This document shows, one piece after another, positions 1 to 7,778 of a stretch of DNA of 64,000 nucleotides. The stretch comes from Siccibacter colletis (lineage in GTDB: Bacteria; Pseudomonadota; Gammaproteobacteria; Enterobacterales; Enterobacteriaceae). The notes under the pieces were generated by a model that worked only from the letters and a program-made list of their open reading frames with translations, ran no database searches and was not told the origin of the DNA. The stretch spans positions 330,254-394,253 of the forward strand of contig NZ_JMSQ01000008.1 in the NCBI RefSeq assembly GCF_000696575.1, read 5' to 3'. Within the stretch, counting starts at the first letter, position 1, and every line of letters starts with the position of its first letter. The translations under genes were made by a program, and so were the position numbers.

Positions 1-1038
1 GCGGCCTACCTCTTTACCTATGGCATTTCCCAGCTGGTTTACGGGCCGATTGCCGACCGCATCGGGCGTCGCCCGGTGATCCTCTTCGGGATGGCAATAT
101 TTATGCTGGCAACCGTGCTGGCGCTGTACACCTCAAGCCTGACGGTGCTGATTGCCGCCAGCGCCCTGCAGGGTGTGGGCACCGGCGTGGGCGGGGTGAT
201 GGCCCGCACTATGCCACGCGATCTCTATTCCGGCACCGGGTTGCGCAGAGCGAACAGCCTGCTGAACATGGGGATTCTGGTCAGTCCGCTGCTGGCTCCG
301 CTGATTGGCGGCCTGCTCGGTACGGTCTGGGGCTGGCGCGCCTGCTACGGATTCCTGCTGGCGCTGTGCGTGGTGGTGACGTTCAGCATGGCGCGCTGGA
401 TGCCGGAAACCCGTCCGGCGGATGCGCCCCGCACTCAACTGCTGACCAGCTACCGCATGTTGTTCAGCCGCGCGTCGTTTGCCTGTTATCTGCTGATGCT
501 GATTGGCGCACTGGCCGGGATCGCGGTGTTTGAAGCCAGCGCGGGCGTGCTGCTGGGTGCAGGTCTCGGGTTCAGCAGCTTTGCGGTCAGCGTGCTGTTT
601 ATTCTGCCGGTGCCAGCGGCGTTTTTCGGAGCCTGGTTTGCCGGTCGTCAGACGAAACGCTTTACCGGCATGATGTGGCAGGGGGTGCTGAGCTGCCTTA
701 TCGCTGGCGTGCTGATGTGGCTGCCCGCCTGGTTCGGGGTGATGAACGTCTGGACGCTGTTGGTTCCGGCCGCGCTGTTCTTCTTCGGGGCCGGGATGCT
801 GTTTCCGCTTGCCACCAGCGGCGCGATGGAGCCGTTCCCGTTTCTTGCCGGCACCGCCGGGGCGCTGATTGGTGGTTTGCAAAATACCGGTGCCGGGTTG
901 CTGGCCTGGGTTTCCGCCCAGCTTCCGCAGCAGGGCCAGGGCAGCCTCGGCATGTTGATGACCGCAACGGGAATGCTGATCCTGCTCTGCTGGCTGCCGC
1001 TGGCGGCGCGCGATGAGCAACATCAGCAGCCGGTCTAA
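1..1038 (+). CDS. emrD: EmrD multidrug efflux MFS transporter (5' truncated)
   Basis: Inner-membrane drug:proton antiporter of the major facilitator superfamily (DHA1, Bcr/CflA group). The frame is open from base 1, so the window edge cuts the gene. 345 residues are visible against about 394 in E. coli EmrD, so roughly the first 48 are missing. The first visible residues carry the conserved MFS loop 2-3 motif (GPIADRIGRRP), followed by a run of hydrophobic segments and the stretch MEPFPFLAGTAGALIGG, nearly identical to E. coli EmrD. The stop codon overlaps that of convergent yidG. Family assignment is secure from close similarity over the whole visible length; the drug spectrum is inferred from E. 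coli. Confidence 0.95.
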   Translation, partial: AAYLFTYGISQLVYGPIADRIGRRPVILFGMAIFMLATVLALYTSSLTVLIAASALQGVGTGVGGVMARTMPRDLYSGTGLRRANSLLNMGILVSPLLAPLIGGLLGTVWGWRACYGFLLALCVVVTFSMARWMPETRPADAPRTQLLTSYRMLFSRASFACYLLMLIGALAGIAVFEASAGVLLGAGLGFSSFAVSVLFILPVPAAFFGAWFAGRQTKRFTGMMWQGVLSCLIAGVLMWLPAWFGVMNVWTLLVPAALFFFGAGMLFPLATSGAMEPFPFLAGTAGALIGGLQNTGAGLLAWVSAQLPQQGQGSLGMLMTATGMLILLCWLPLAARDEQHQQPV

Positions 1039-1388
1039 GACAGTAACCTAAGGATTGCCCGCAGATGGGTAGCGACAAACAGCAGTGACAGGGCGACCAC
1101 CGCCAGCGCGACGATCAGCCGCGCGCGCATTGACCGCGCGGAAGTGAAGTCGCTCAGCGCCACGTCCATCAGATTGCGCTGGCGGGCGTAGCGCCACAGC
1201 AGCCCGGTCACCAGCACCAGCGCCAGCAGCACACCCCACAGCCAGATGCCCGCTTCCGGGCCTTTCTGGCGTAGCGCCAGGGCCAGCAGCGCGCCGTAAC
1301 CCAGCAGGGTGCGCAGCCACGCCAGCGAGGTACGCTCCGGCTGCAGGCCGGGGTCCGCCAGTCGCCGCGCCCGGCGGCTATCGGCCAT
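1035..1388 (-). CDS. yidG: YidG, DUF202 inner-membrane protein
   Basis: Small membrane protein of 117 residues (E. coli YidG has 120), DUF202 family, function unknown. The N-terminal DUF202 signature LQPERTSLAWLRT lies near residues 16-28, followed by three hydrophobic segments. It forms a pair with yidH, another DUF202 protein: the yidG start lies inside the end of yidH (11-bp overlap), so the two are probably translationally coupled. The stop codon (TAG on the minus strand) shares bases with the emrD TAA stop, leaving no room for a terminator between the convergent genes. Confidence 0.93.
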   Translation of the reverse strand: MADSRRARRLADPGLQPERTSLAWLRTLLGYGALLALALRQKGPEAGIWLWGVLLALVLVTGLLWRYARQRNLMDVALSDFTSARSMRARLIVALAVVALSLLFVATHLRAILRLLS

Positions 1389-1731
1389 AGAGCACCAGCG
1401 CTATCATGGCGAGCGCTACCAGCGCCATCACCACGCTGATTAACTTCAGCATCCCGGTATAGGGCATGTCCTGCTTCAGGCGCATCGCTTTTTCATTGTT
1501 CAGCCAGCGCAGATAGCCATACAGCGCCAGCACGCCGGCGAACAGACACAGCAGCAGACTCAGGCTCTCGCGCAGCAATGGCGTAGTGAATTCGGGGGCT
1601 AGCTGATCCAGCCCGACGCCGGCGGCAAGGAAGCCCAGCGCGGTACGGATCCACGCCAGAAAGGTGCGTTCATTGGCCAGCGAAAAGCGGTAGTCCGGCG
1701 CGTCGCCCGGCAAGGTGGTTTTCATGCTCAC
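1378..1731 (-). CDS. yidH: YidH, DUF202 inner-membrane protein
   Basis: 117-residue DUF202 membrane protein (E. coli YidH 115), function unknown. It carries the DUF202 signature LANERTFLAWIRTALGF (about residues 18-34) and three predicted transmembrane segments. It is the first gene of the yidHG pair, which overlaps by 11 bp. The start at 1731 is preceded by a purine-rich AGGAG-like sequence. About 70 bp upstream is the terminator that ends the PIN-domain gene, so yidH likely has its own promoter. Confidence 0.93.
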   Translation of the reverse strand: MSMKTTLPGDAPDYRFSLANERTFLAWIRTALGFLAAGVGLDQLAPEFTTPLLRESLSLLLCLFAGVLALYGYLRWLNNEKAMRLKQDMPYTGMLKLISVVMALVALAMIALVLYGR

Positions 1732-1800
1732 TCCTGTACGTCACGGTTGCAGGAAGTGTACTGGCTTTGGCCGGGAAGTGACCAGATGTTCGCGTCCGGC

Positions 1801-1832
1801 AAACAAAAAAGGCTCCCGTCGGGAGCCTTTGT
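1801..1832. repeat. 32-bp direct repeat, left copy (terminator sequence)
   Basis: Identical over 32 bp to 3473-3504. It contains the stem GGCTCCCGTCGGGAGCC with an A-tract on one side and a T-tract on the other. Both copies are followed within a few bases by TACATC. The two copies bracket the ATPase-PIN cassette. The right copy is the natural ibpB terminator, so the left one looks like a duplication or the original downstream half of the insertion site. Confidence 0.9.
1803..1830 (-). terminator. Rho-independent terminator after the PIN gene
   Basis: GGCTCCC-GTC-GGGAGCC stem-loop (1811-1827) followed on the minus strand by a U-tract encoded by the A-run at 1805-1810. It starts just past the PIN gene stop at 1834. 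The T-run on the other side could give weaker termination in the plus direction. Confidence 0.9.
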
Positions 1833-1833
1833 A

Positions 1834-2295
1834 TTACATCGCTAAAGCCGACATATAGCGCTGATGTAGCTGGCCCACGTTGCCTATGTCGCTGTCATTA
1901 GAGTAAATATCGAGGCCATTGCAATGCGCACAGCAAAAATGGAAAACATCAAACTTACGTTTGTCGAGATTGCGTTTCTCTGTTTTTGATTCAGCTTCAT
2001 GTTTATCGAAGCGGAACAGGTTCGCCGAGAGATCGGAAATATCGCGAGTAATTTCCAGCTCCGGAAATTCATCCAGAATATCTGCAATTTCACACCAGAT
2101 ATGCGCATCCTGCCAGGCGATACCGCGTAATACTTCATAGCGAATCAGCGGGGTAATGAACAGCACGATGTCCGGCTCTTGCACCAGTGTCTCAAGCTGC
2201 TGGATAGCACGCTGCTTCATGTCGGGCGCAGTATTCCCGCTTCGGTCAAAGGCGGCAATCAGCAGGTTAGCGTCGAGTAAGACTTTCCTTGTCAT
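1834..2295 (-). CDS. PIN-domain protein, putative ribonuclease of a two-gene ATPase-PIN module
   Basis: 153-residue protein that I read as a PIN-like nuclease. It begins with a beta strand ending in D8 (VLLDANLLIAAF), has E54 in RYEVLRG, D116 in KFDVFHFCCA, and D134/D136 in YSNDSDIG. This is the spacing of the acidic metal-binding quartet of VapC-like PIN RNases. Its ATG overlaps the TGA of the upstream ATPase gene (ATGA), implying translational coupling and fixed stoichiometry. It ends just before a strong terminator. No VapB-like antitoxin is adjacent. The region looks more AT-rich than its neighbours. RNA cleavage and toxicity are inferred from the fold; the target is unknown. The orthodox reading would be a VapC toxin, but the partner is an ATPase rather than a DNA-binding antitoxin. 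Confidence 0.8.
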   Translation of the reverse strand: MTRKVLLDANLLIAAFDRSGNTAPDMKQRAIQQLETLVQEPDIVLFITPLIRYEVLRGIAWQDAHIWCEIADILDEFPELEITRDISDLSANLFRFDKHEAESKTEKRNLDKRKFDVFHFCCAHCNGLDIYSNDSDIGNVGQLHQRYMSALAM

Positions 2296-3416
2296 TGTTT
2301 ATCCTCCTGCTTTCTGAGCAGAGCAAGAAGGCTTTTTTTAGCGTCCTGCTGTTCGATAACGCTGTTGTTTTCAAGTTTCATCTGGTTCAGGTCAACGTTG
2401 AAAACATTCTTTAAAATATCAGCAAGTGCCGCTTTATTTGGTGCGGGGATCTTTTGCGATTTCACCACGCCCTCATCATTACGATAAAGGTTGTAGGCTT
2501 CGCCCTCTTTCAGTTGGGATAACACTACCGAGGAGTGGGTTGTTATGTAGAACGTGGTATTGGGGAAAAGCCGTTTCAAAAGGGGTATAATATTGGCTTG
2601 CCACGACAAATGCAGATGGCTCTCTATTTCATCTATCAGAACGATCCCTTTTACCTTCTGAAGCTGCGTTTCGTTGGTGAAGTACCCATAGCCGGAGACG
2701 ATTGCCTGAATAAGCTTCAGGATGGAAGCGAAGCCTGAGCTAAGCTGGCTTAATTCGCGTTTATCGTTCTCAATTTTGAAACTTACCCGTTCGTCGCCGC
2801 TGATTTCGAGGAATTCAGGATCTATTCTGTCATCGATTTCATGTAGTAAGCGCAGAACTGTTTTAAGTTCCACTTCCCGATTATCGTCCTGCTTTTGATA
2901 AGGGTTTGCCGATCGTGCCTGGGTGATGAACCACTCTTCAATATTGACGTCCATATTCATGGCGCCAAAATTATCTTCCATTGTTTCCAGGATACTGGTG
3001 AGATAGCCTTCCCGACGCTGCCTCAGCGCGCCCATGATTTGAACATACGTACTATTATTATGTTTAATCGCCCCACGTACTTGCGCTCCCAGAAATAAGC
3101 AAGGCACCGAATGACGGTAATCGCCTTGATAGATATGCCTGACCGCAGGCCAGTTTTTTCTTTTATCAGAAAATATTATTGAAAGCCGATCTGTTGAAAA
3201 GGAGCTGGCGCGTAATATGGAGCCATTAACGCTTTTATCGAGGCCAGAAATAAGCTCATGACTAAAAAAATAGAGCTGAAACAGCGCTTCAAGGGTTTTC
3301 GTTTTACCAACGCCGTTAGCGCCAATAAAAGTATAAACCTGCTGGTCTGGCTCCAGATCCAACTGAACCTTTCCTACTCCGGTAAGCCCTTCGAATTCTA
3401 CTTTTTTGCCCGACAT
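2292..3416 (-). CDS. SMC/RecF-like AAA ATPase, partner of the PIN protein
   Basis: 374-residue single-chain ABC/SMC-type ATPase (AAA_15/AAA_21-like). Walker A is GANGVGKT (residues 32-39), a signature-like segment LSQLSSGFAS lies near 222-231, Walker B is GIVLIDEIESHLH (257-269), and the H-switch is ITTHSS (291-296). The region between Walker A and the signature lacks long coiled coils, so it is a compact RloA/OLD-like ATPase rather than a true SMC. The start at 3416 follows an AGGGGG ribosome site. It overlaps the PIN gene by 4 bp. ATPases of this class act as sensors or scaffolds in bacterial defence systems (Septu, PARIS, Gabija, OLD), each paired with a nuclease effector. A defence role here is inference, and I do not recognise this pair as a named system. 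Confidence 0.82.
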   Translation of the reverse strand: MSGKKVEFEGLTGVGKVQLDLEPDQQVYTFIGANGVGKTKTLEALFQLYFFSHELISGLDKSVNGSILRASSFSTDRLSIIFSDKRKNWPAVRHIYQGDYRHSVPCLFLGAQVRGAIKHNNSTYVQIMGALRQRREGYLTSILETMEDNFGAMNMDVNIEEWFITQARSANPYQKQDDNREVELKTVLRLLHEIDDRIDPEFLEISGDERVSFKIENDKRELSQLSSGFASILKLIQAIVSGYGYFTNETQLQKVKGIVLIDEIESHLHLSWQANIIPLLKRLFPNTTFYITTHSSVVLSQLKEGEAYNLYRNDEGVVKSQKIPAPNKAALADILKNVFNVDLNQMKLENNSVIEQQDAKKSLLALLRKQEDKQ

Positions 3417-3442
3417 GTCAGCCCCCTGATGCGTTTCAACGC

Positions 3443-3471
3443 AGTGTATCCCTTCCTGATTGCCGGGGCAA
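3443..3471 (-). promoter_or_regulatory. Candidate sigma-70 promoter of the ATPase-PIN module
   Basis: Minus-strand TTGCCC (3471-3466), a 17-bp spacer and TACACT (3448-3443), about 26 bp before the ATPase start. Each hexamer matches the consensus at four of six positions. It lies immediately inside the right repeat, so the cassette would carry its own promoter. Prediction only. Confidence 0.45.
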
Positions 3472-3472
3472 A

Positions 3473-3504
3473 AAACAAAAAAGGCTCCCGTCGGGAGCCT
3501 TTGT
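3473..3504. repeat. 32-bp direct repeat, right copy (ibpB terminator)
   Basis: Identical to 1801-1832. This copy is the terminator directly downstream of ibpB. Together the copies bound the ATPase-PIN cassette of about 1.64 kb. Confidence 0.9.
3477..3502 (-). terminator. ibpAB operon Rho-independent terminator
   Basis: Stem GGCTCCC-GTC-GGGAGCC at 3483-3499 with a U-tract on the minus strand, 20 bp beyond the ibpB stop. Incomplete termination would send heat-shock transcripts into the ATPase-PIN genes, which lie on the same strand. Confidence 0.88.
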
Positions 3505-3520
3505 TTTTTACATCAGCCGG

Positions 3521-3955
3521 TTAGCTGTTGAGCGCCGGGCGCTCGCTGATGGCGATGCGCTGCGGGGCGATCTCTTCAGGCACGTTGCGCACCAGGTCGA
3601 TGTGCAGCAGGCCGTTGGTGAAGGTCGCGCCGGAGACTTCCATATGTTCAGCCAGCGTAAAGCTCAGGCTGAACGGCTGGGATACCAGCCCCTGATGTAG
3701 CCATTTCGGCTCTTTTTCCGGTTTTACCGGCGTACCGGAGATGGTCAGCCGCGTCCCTTCCAGCTGGACGTTCAGATCTTCCTGACGGAATCCCGCCAGC
3801 GCCAGCGTAATGCGATAGTGGTTATCGTCGCTTTTTTCGATGTTATAAGGCGGGAAGGTCTGGCTGTCAGCGGTGCTTTGCAGGGCGTTTGCCAGTTTGT
3901 CAAAGCCAATCCATTGACGCAGCAGCGGGGATAAATCGTAGTTACGAATAGTCAT
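3521..3955 (-). CDS. ibpB: IbpB small heat-shock chaperone
   Basis: 144-residue Hsp20/alpha-crystallin-family holdase (E. coli IbpB 142) that binds aggregating proteins in the cytosol with IbpA and hands them to ClpB/DnaK. The chosen start gives [20 protein letters not shown], matching E. coli; the frame extends further upstream (to 4159), but the extension is leader sequence. The alpha-crystallin domain runs from about residue 35 to 120, and a C-terminal I-x-I-type motif (RIAI, 133-136) serves oligomer docking. It is the second gene of the ibpAB operon, 151 bp after ibpA. A ROSE-like hairpin covers its ribosome site. Confidence 0.97.
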   Translation of the reverse strand: MTIRNYDLSPLLRQWIGFDKLANALQSTADSQTFPPYNIEKSDDNHYRITLALAGFRQEDLNVQLEGTRLTISGTPVKPEKEPKWLHQGLVSQPFSLSFTLAEHMEVSGATFTNGLLHIDLVRNVPEEIAPQRIAISERPALNS

Positions 3956-3962
3956 GTTCTGT

Positions 3963-3980
3963 CTCCTTCTGAGAAGCGAG
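3963..3980 (-). promoter_or_regulatory. ROSE-like RNA thermometer hairpin before ibpB
   Basis: On the minus strand the sequence CTCGCTTCTCAGAAGGAG folds as CUC-(G bulge)-CUUC / UCA loop / GAAG-GAG, sequestering the AAGGAG Shine-Dalgarno 7 nt before the ibpB ATG. It contains UCGCU, fitting the UYGCU anti-SD motif of ROSE elements with its bulged G. Structure drawn by hand. Confidence 0.6.
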
Positions 3981-4106
3981 TTCGCACGGGTTCCCGGTTC
4001 GGCACTAAGCCGCAGGGAAAAGGTGCAGGTTAATAGCGAACGCAGGTTCGCCAGTGCTCCCGTTCGGCAAGCACATTTTTCAGGGCCGCTTTCGCGACCC
4101 GAATCA

Positions 4107-4520
4107 TTAATTGATTTCGATACGGCGCGGTTTTTTCGCTTCCGGAATAACGCGCTCAAGGTCGATATAGAGCAGGCCGTTCACCAGATTAGCGCCGCGG
4201 ATCTGAATGTTTTCCGCCAGCTGGAATTTGCGCTCAAAGTTGCGTTCGGCGATACCCTGGTAAAGATAGGTACGCTCTTTCTGCTCGGTCGCGTGGGAGC
4301 CTTTCACCACCAGCAGGTTGTCCTGTGCGGTGATCTCCAGTTCGCCTTCGGCAAAACCGGCGACGGCAATCGCAATGCGGTAGTGGTTTTCGTCCACCAG
4401 TTCAACGTTATACGGAGGGTAGCCGCCGTTGCTCTGGCTCTGGTTGTTTTCCAGCAGGTTGAACAGGCGATCGAAACCGATGGCGGAACGATAAAGCGGG
4501 GAGAGATCGAAATTACGCAT
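4107..4520 (-). CDS. ibpA: IbpA small heat-shock chaperone
   Basis: 137 residues, the same length as E. coli IbpA. Hsp20-family holdase that associates with aggregates and inclusion bodies and forms mixed assemblies with IbpB. The start giving [20 protein letters not shown] is preferred over an upstream in-frame start because the AGGAG ribosome site lies 8 nt before it and the upstream codons overlap the thermometer. The alpha-crystallin domain spans about residues 35-120, and a C-terminal I-E-I motif lies near 134-136. It is the first gene of the operon behind a sigma-32 promoter at 4626-4653. Confidence 0.97.
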   Translation of the reverse strand: MRNFDLSPLYRSAIGFDRLFNLLENNQSQSNGGYPPYNVELVDENHYRIAIAVAGFAEGELEITAQDNLLVVKGSHATEQKERTYLYQGIAERNFERKFQLAENIQIRGANLVNGLLYIDLERVIPEAKKPRRIEIN

Positions 4521-4528
4521 AAAACAGA

Positions 4529-4545
4529 CTCCTGAAATCAGCGAG
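4529..4545 (-). promoter_or_regulatory. ROSE RNA thermometer (final hairpin) before ibpA
   Basis: The minus strand reads CTCGCTGATTTCAGGAG, pairing CUC/GAG and CUG/CAG with one bulged G opposite the AGGAG Shine-Dalgarno. UCGCU matches the ROSE UYGCU motif. E. coli ibpA is known to be controlled by such a thermometer, which melts at heat-shock temperature. Upstream hairpins of the roughly 100-nt leader were not modelled. Confidence 0.75.
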
Positions 4546-4625
4546 AAATTACATTGCCTTCCGGTAACCGGACAGGCGGTCCAGGTAAGCACCCTGTCGG
4601 CGTGCTTCCGTTGTCTACATTCTCA

Positions 4626-4653
4626 AAATGGGTGCGCTTTCAGGCGTTTCAAG
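4626..4653 (-). promoter_or_regulatory. Sigma-32 heat-shock promoter of ibpAB
   Basis: Minus strand CTTGAAA (4653-4647), a 14-bp spacer and CCCATTT (4632-4626), fitting the sigma-32 consensus CTTGAAA-N(13-15)-CCCCATNT. It is placed about 110 bp before ibpA, leaving room for the ROSE leader. The rest of the gap up to yidQ (4654-4817) shows no other recognisable site. Confidence 0.8.
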
Positions 4654-4817
4654 ATCTAATGAGTGTGTTTTTTTGGCGCTTTACATATCTTTGCGTAGAC
4701 TGAACAGGACAGGTTCACATAACAACTGCGACGATCACCACAGCGTAGCAACGGCGGACTACTTATTCCTGATGCCGGTGGTATAACCTTCGTCACCGGC
4801 GCATTGATGCCTACAAA

Positions 4818-5150
4818 ATGATATCTATGATGATGAAAAACGTTCCTGGCAAATTTTTGGCTGGTGCCTGCGGTTTCGTACTCTGCGGCTGTTCCAGCGT
4901 TATGACACACACAGGCGGCGAAGAGGGTTACTATCCGGGTACCCGCGCCAGTTTTGAGCTGTTGCAGAACGGTGAGACCAGTTGGGGAGTGAAGCCGCTG
5001 GTGGCGCTGGATATGCCATTTACCGCCTTACTCGATACCCTGTTGCTGCCGTGGGATGCGTTCCGCGAAGACAACTCGGTGCGCTCCAGAGTGCGCAAAA
5101 GCGAGCGCGAGGCGCTCGCCACTAACTCCGTGATCCCACCTGCGCCCTGA
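4818..5150 (+). CDS. yidQ: YidQ, DUF1375 lipoprotein
   Basis: 110-residue predicted lipoprotein, as in E. coli YidQ. It has a basic N-region, a hydrophobic stretch and a lipobox LCGC with Cys25 as the lipidation site, followed by SS, which would favour outer-membrane sorting. The DUF1375 core TGGEEGYYPGTRAS and DMPFTALLDTLLLPWD is conserved. Function is unknown. Four ATGs lie within the first six codons (4818, 4827, 4830, 4833), so the exact start is uncertain. It converges on yidR with one base between the stops. The gene is alone on the plus strand between minus-strand operons. Confidence 0.9.
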   Translation: MISMMMKNVPGKFLAGACGFVLCGCSSVMTHTGGEEGYYPGTRASFELLQNGETSWGVKPLVALDMPFTALLDTLLLPWDAFREDNSVRSRVRKSEREALATNSVIPPAP

Positions 5151-5151
5151 T

Positions 5152-6414
5152 TTATAAGCCGGTTTCCGTAGCCCACACCTGACGGAAACCGTCCACTTCC
5201 TGCATCCAGGCAATCATCGCCCCGTCCGGGGAAAAGACCACCGCATCTGCCGACGGCGGTGCGTCGTGATGTTCCGTCAGGGCAAAAACGCTGCCGGTTA
5301 CCGCATCACACAGCACTATCCGCCCGCCGCTGACAAAGCCCAGCATGCTGCCGGACGGATGCCAGTTAAACGCCGACTCCACCCCGCTTGCTTCGCGCGT
5401 CAGCTGCCGCGGTTCGCCGCCGTGCGGTGAGATTAGCCACAGCTGCACCACGCCGCGCTCGTCGCACATCAAAAAGGCGATCTCCGTCCCCTGCGGGTTA
5501 CTGCGCACCCAGTGGCGCGGGGTGGTAGCGAGACCCGGATAACGGCGCGAATGGGTAAAGGTCAGGCGGCGCTGCGTCACGCCCGCAGGCGGGGCTGGCA
5601 GGGTGGTGTCCGTGCCGCACAGCGGGGCGTCACCCGGCGTCTGCCACGCCTGCGGGTTATCCGGCAGATCGACAATAAACAGCTCCGGCACCTTTTCATG
5701 GTTTAGCGACAGCGTATCGCCGATAAACGCCAGCGCACGCGACTGCCAGCTACCGTCGGCCCGGCGATAGCCCTCCTCGCCGATCCAGCCCTCTTCGTAC
5801 GCGCGGTTGATCTCGTCGCTGCCGGGCGCAGGGGTCGGAGTGGTCTGGCTGACCAGCAGGCACCAGTGGCTGCCGTCATATTCACGCGGATGATGACCGG
5901 GCACCGTCACCGGCCCCCAGGGTAGTGCCACACCGACGTTGCGCAGGTCGAGCGCCGGGTCACGCTCGTGCAGCACGTGGTCGTTATAGGTGAAGCTCAG
6001 GTAGCGCCCGTCAGGGCTCCAGACGTGCACATGGCTGCCGCCGCGCAGCGCGCCGGGGGTGTAGGGGGCGGTGATATCCATCGCATCAAGATTGGTGGCC
6101 GCGCCGTCGCGCACCACCACGCCGCGGCGGTGATGGAAATCGTACTGCCAGCTGGCGTCCGGGTTCTCCGGGCCGTGAATAAAGACGTACTCATCGCGCT
6201 GGGGATTGACCGTCACCACGCCGACGTGCGCGCCCTGCGGGGCGCGGTAGATCACCTGCACCTCGCCGGTTTCGACATTCACGCGTTCAATGGTTTGTCC
6301 GGTAAACGATGCTCCGGAAGGACGAACGTCAAACGCCAGCCAGCGGCTGTCTGAAGTCCAGGTATTGATGTTGGTCAGCTGATGGTGACGCGCTGCAAAG
6401 GTGAGCTGTTTCAT
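5152..6414 (-). CDS. yidR: YidR, TolB-like beta-propeller protein (DUF3748)
   Basis: 420 residues, cytoplasmic, no signal peptide. It contains repeated TolB/WD40-type blades such as SPDGRYLSF, NPQGTEIAF, HPSGSMLGF and SPDGAMIAW, consistent with a six- or seven-bladed propeller of the DPP-IV N-terminal type. E. coli YidR is the clear counterpart by length and sequence; its function is unknown. It lies downstream of dgoT on the same strand with a 50-bp gap, so read-through from the dgo operon is possible, but no functional link to galactonate is shown by the sequence. Confidence 0.9.
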   Translation of the reverse strand: MKQLTFAARHHQLTNINTWTSDSRWLAFDVRPSGASFTGQTIERVNVETGEVQVIYRAPQGAHVGVVTVNPQRDEYVFIHGPENPDASWQYDFHHRRGVVVRDGAATNLDAMDITAPYTPGALRGGSHVHVWSPDGRYLSFTYNDHVLHERDPALDLRNVGVALPWGPVTVPGHHPREYDGSHWCLLVSQTTPTPAPGSDEINRAYEEGWIGEEGYRRADGSWQSRALAFIGDTLSLNHEKVPELFIVDLPDNPQAWQTPGDAPLCGTDTTLPAPPAGVTQRRLTFTHSRRYPGLATTPRHWVRSNPQGTEIAFLMCDERGVVQLWLISPHGGEPRQLTREASGVESAFNWHPSGSMLGFVSGGRIVLCDAVTGSVFALTEHHDAPPSADAVVFSPDGAMIAWMQEVDGFRQVWATETGL

Positions 6415-6464
6415 TGGGATACCCTGAAGCCATGACGGGCTTCAGGGTAGCCTATGCCGGGGAT

Positions 6465-7757
6465 TTAGCCTACGCGTTTCACGTCGCCCACCAGCAGGAT
6501 GTAGGAGAGCGCGCCGATCAGCGCGACGGCGGAGATATAGACCAGCGCCGGGCCAAAACCGTAGTCCTGCGCCAGATAGCCAATCACCAGCGGAACGGTG
6601 ATGCCGCCGAGGCCGCCAACAAAGTTGAAGACGCCGCCGGTCAGGCCGATGAGGCGCATCGGTGCCAGCGAGGAGACCAGCGACCAGGTGATAGACGCAA
6701 AGCCGTTACCAAAGAACGCTACCGCCATCAGGGTCATGATCCAGATCGGGTCGTTGGTGTAGTTCGCGCCCATGATGCAGGTGGAAATCAGCAGCCCGCA
6801 GATAATCGGCGTTTTACGCGCGATGCCCAGCGAGTAACCTTTGCGCACCAGACGGTCTGCTACCCAGCCGGAGAGCAGTACGCCAACGAACGCGGCGAGG
6901 AAAGGCACCGTGGTCATAAAGCCGGCCTTCAGCGCGGTAATGCCTTTCTCCTGGGTCAGATAGTTCGGGAACCAGGTCAGGAAGAACCACAGCGTTGAGG
7001 TGACCGCGAACTGACCGAGGTAGACGCCAATCAGTTTACGGTGGAACACCAGCTTCCAGTCGGCGCGGGTCAGCGGCTGACGAGCTTCTTTTTTCGCCGG
7101 GGCGTCGCCGTCCACCAGGCCGCCACCGTCGCGAATATAGTCCAGCTCGGCTTTACTGATGCCTTTAGTGAGGCGCGGCGGCTGATAGACCTTAAACCAG
7201 ATCAGCGACCAGATAATCCCGATGCCGCCGGTGACGATAAACACCCAGTGCCAGCTCAGCAGCTCCTGGATCCAGATCAGCAGCGGCGTCAGGAAGGCGA
7301 GGCCGACGAACTGCCCGGAGGTGTAAAACCCTACCGCCGAGGCGCGTTCATGCTCCGGGAACCAGCTGGTCACCATGCGGTTGTTGGTCGGGAATGCCGG
7401 GGCTTCGAAGATACCGGTAATGGCACGCAGGCCGATCAGCGACATCAGTCCGGTAGCGAAGCCCTGGAACAGGGTAGCCACCGACCAGCCGAAAATAGCG
7501 ATGAAGTAGGTCAGGCGCGAGCCGACGCGGTCAAGGAACCAGCCGCCGGGGATCTGGCACAATGTATAGAGCCAGGCGAAAGCCGAAAAGACGTAGCCCA
7601 TTTCCGCTTTAGTGATGCCGAACTCCTCCTGAATATGCGCGGAAGCCACCGCCAGGTTGGCGCGGTCTACGTAGCAAATCACCACGGTAATAAAGATCAT
7701 CACCAGGGTGACATAACGACGACGTCCGGGTTTTGCAGTAGTCACTGGAATATCCAT
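6465..7757 (-). CDS. dgoT: D-galactonate:H+ symporter DgoT
   Basis: 430-residue MFS transporter of the anion:cation symporter (phthalate permease) family that imports D-galactonate. The start giving [15 protein letters not shown] is chosen because it matches E. coli DgoT exactly in length and follows a GGAG site; an in-frame ATG 15 codons upstream (7802) lies in a hairpin region. Twelve hydrophobic segments are visible, with R47-equivalent context [11 protein letters not shown] and the MFS loop [11 protein letters not shown]. Last gene of the dgoRKADT operon; a 172-bp gap with a hairpin separates it from dgoD. Confidence 0.96.
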   Translation of the reverse strand: MDIPVTTAKPGRRRYVTLVMIFITVVICYVDRANLAVASAHIQEEFGITKAEMGYVFSAFAWLYTLCQIPGGWFLDRVGSRLTYFIAIFGWSVATLFQGFATGLMSLIGLRAITGIFEAPAFPTNNRMVTSWFPEHERASAVGFYTSGQFVGLAFLTPLLIWIQELLSWHWVFIVTGGIGIIWSLIWFKVYQPPRLTKGISKAELDYIRDGGGLVDGDAPAKKEARQPLTRADWKLVFHRKLIGVYLGQFAVTSTLWFFLTWFPNYLTQEKGITALKAGFMTTVPFLAAFVGVLLSGWVADRLVRKGYSLGIARKTPIICGLLISTCIMGANYTNDPIWIMTLMAVAFFGNGFASITWSLVSSLAPMRLIGLTGGVFNFVGGLGGITVPLVIGYLAQDYGFGPALVYISAVALIGALSYILLVGDVKRVG

Positions 7758-7778
7758 CGTAATCTGTCTCCAGATTTT

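Noticed and set aside
133..1023. 296-codon open frame antisense to emrD
   Set aside because: Composition (Gln/His/Arg-rich) and lack of family features mark it as a shadow of the GC-rich emrD frame.
1834..2295. PIN gene as a classical VapBC toxin
   Set aside because: No small DNA-binding antitoxin is next to it; the overlapping partner is a 374-residue ATPase.
1801..3504. Insertion sequence or transposon
   Set aside because: No transposase and no terminal inverted repeats; only direct repeats of a terminator.
3956..4159. N-terminal extension of ibpB
   Set aside because: It runs through the leader and the thermometer hairpin; the start at 3955 matches the family and ribosome site.
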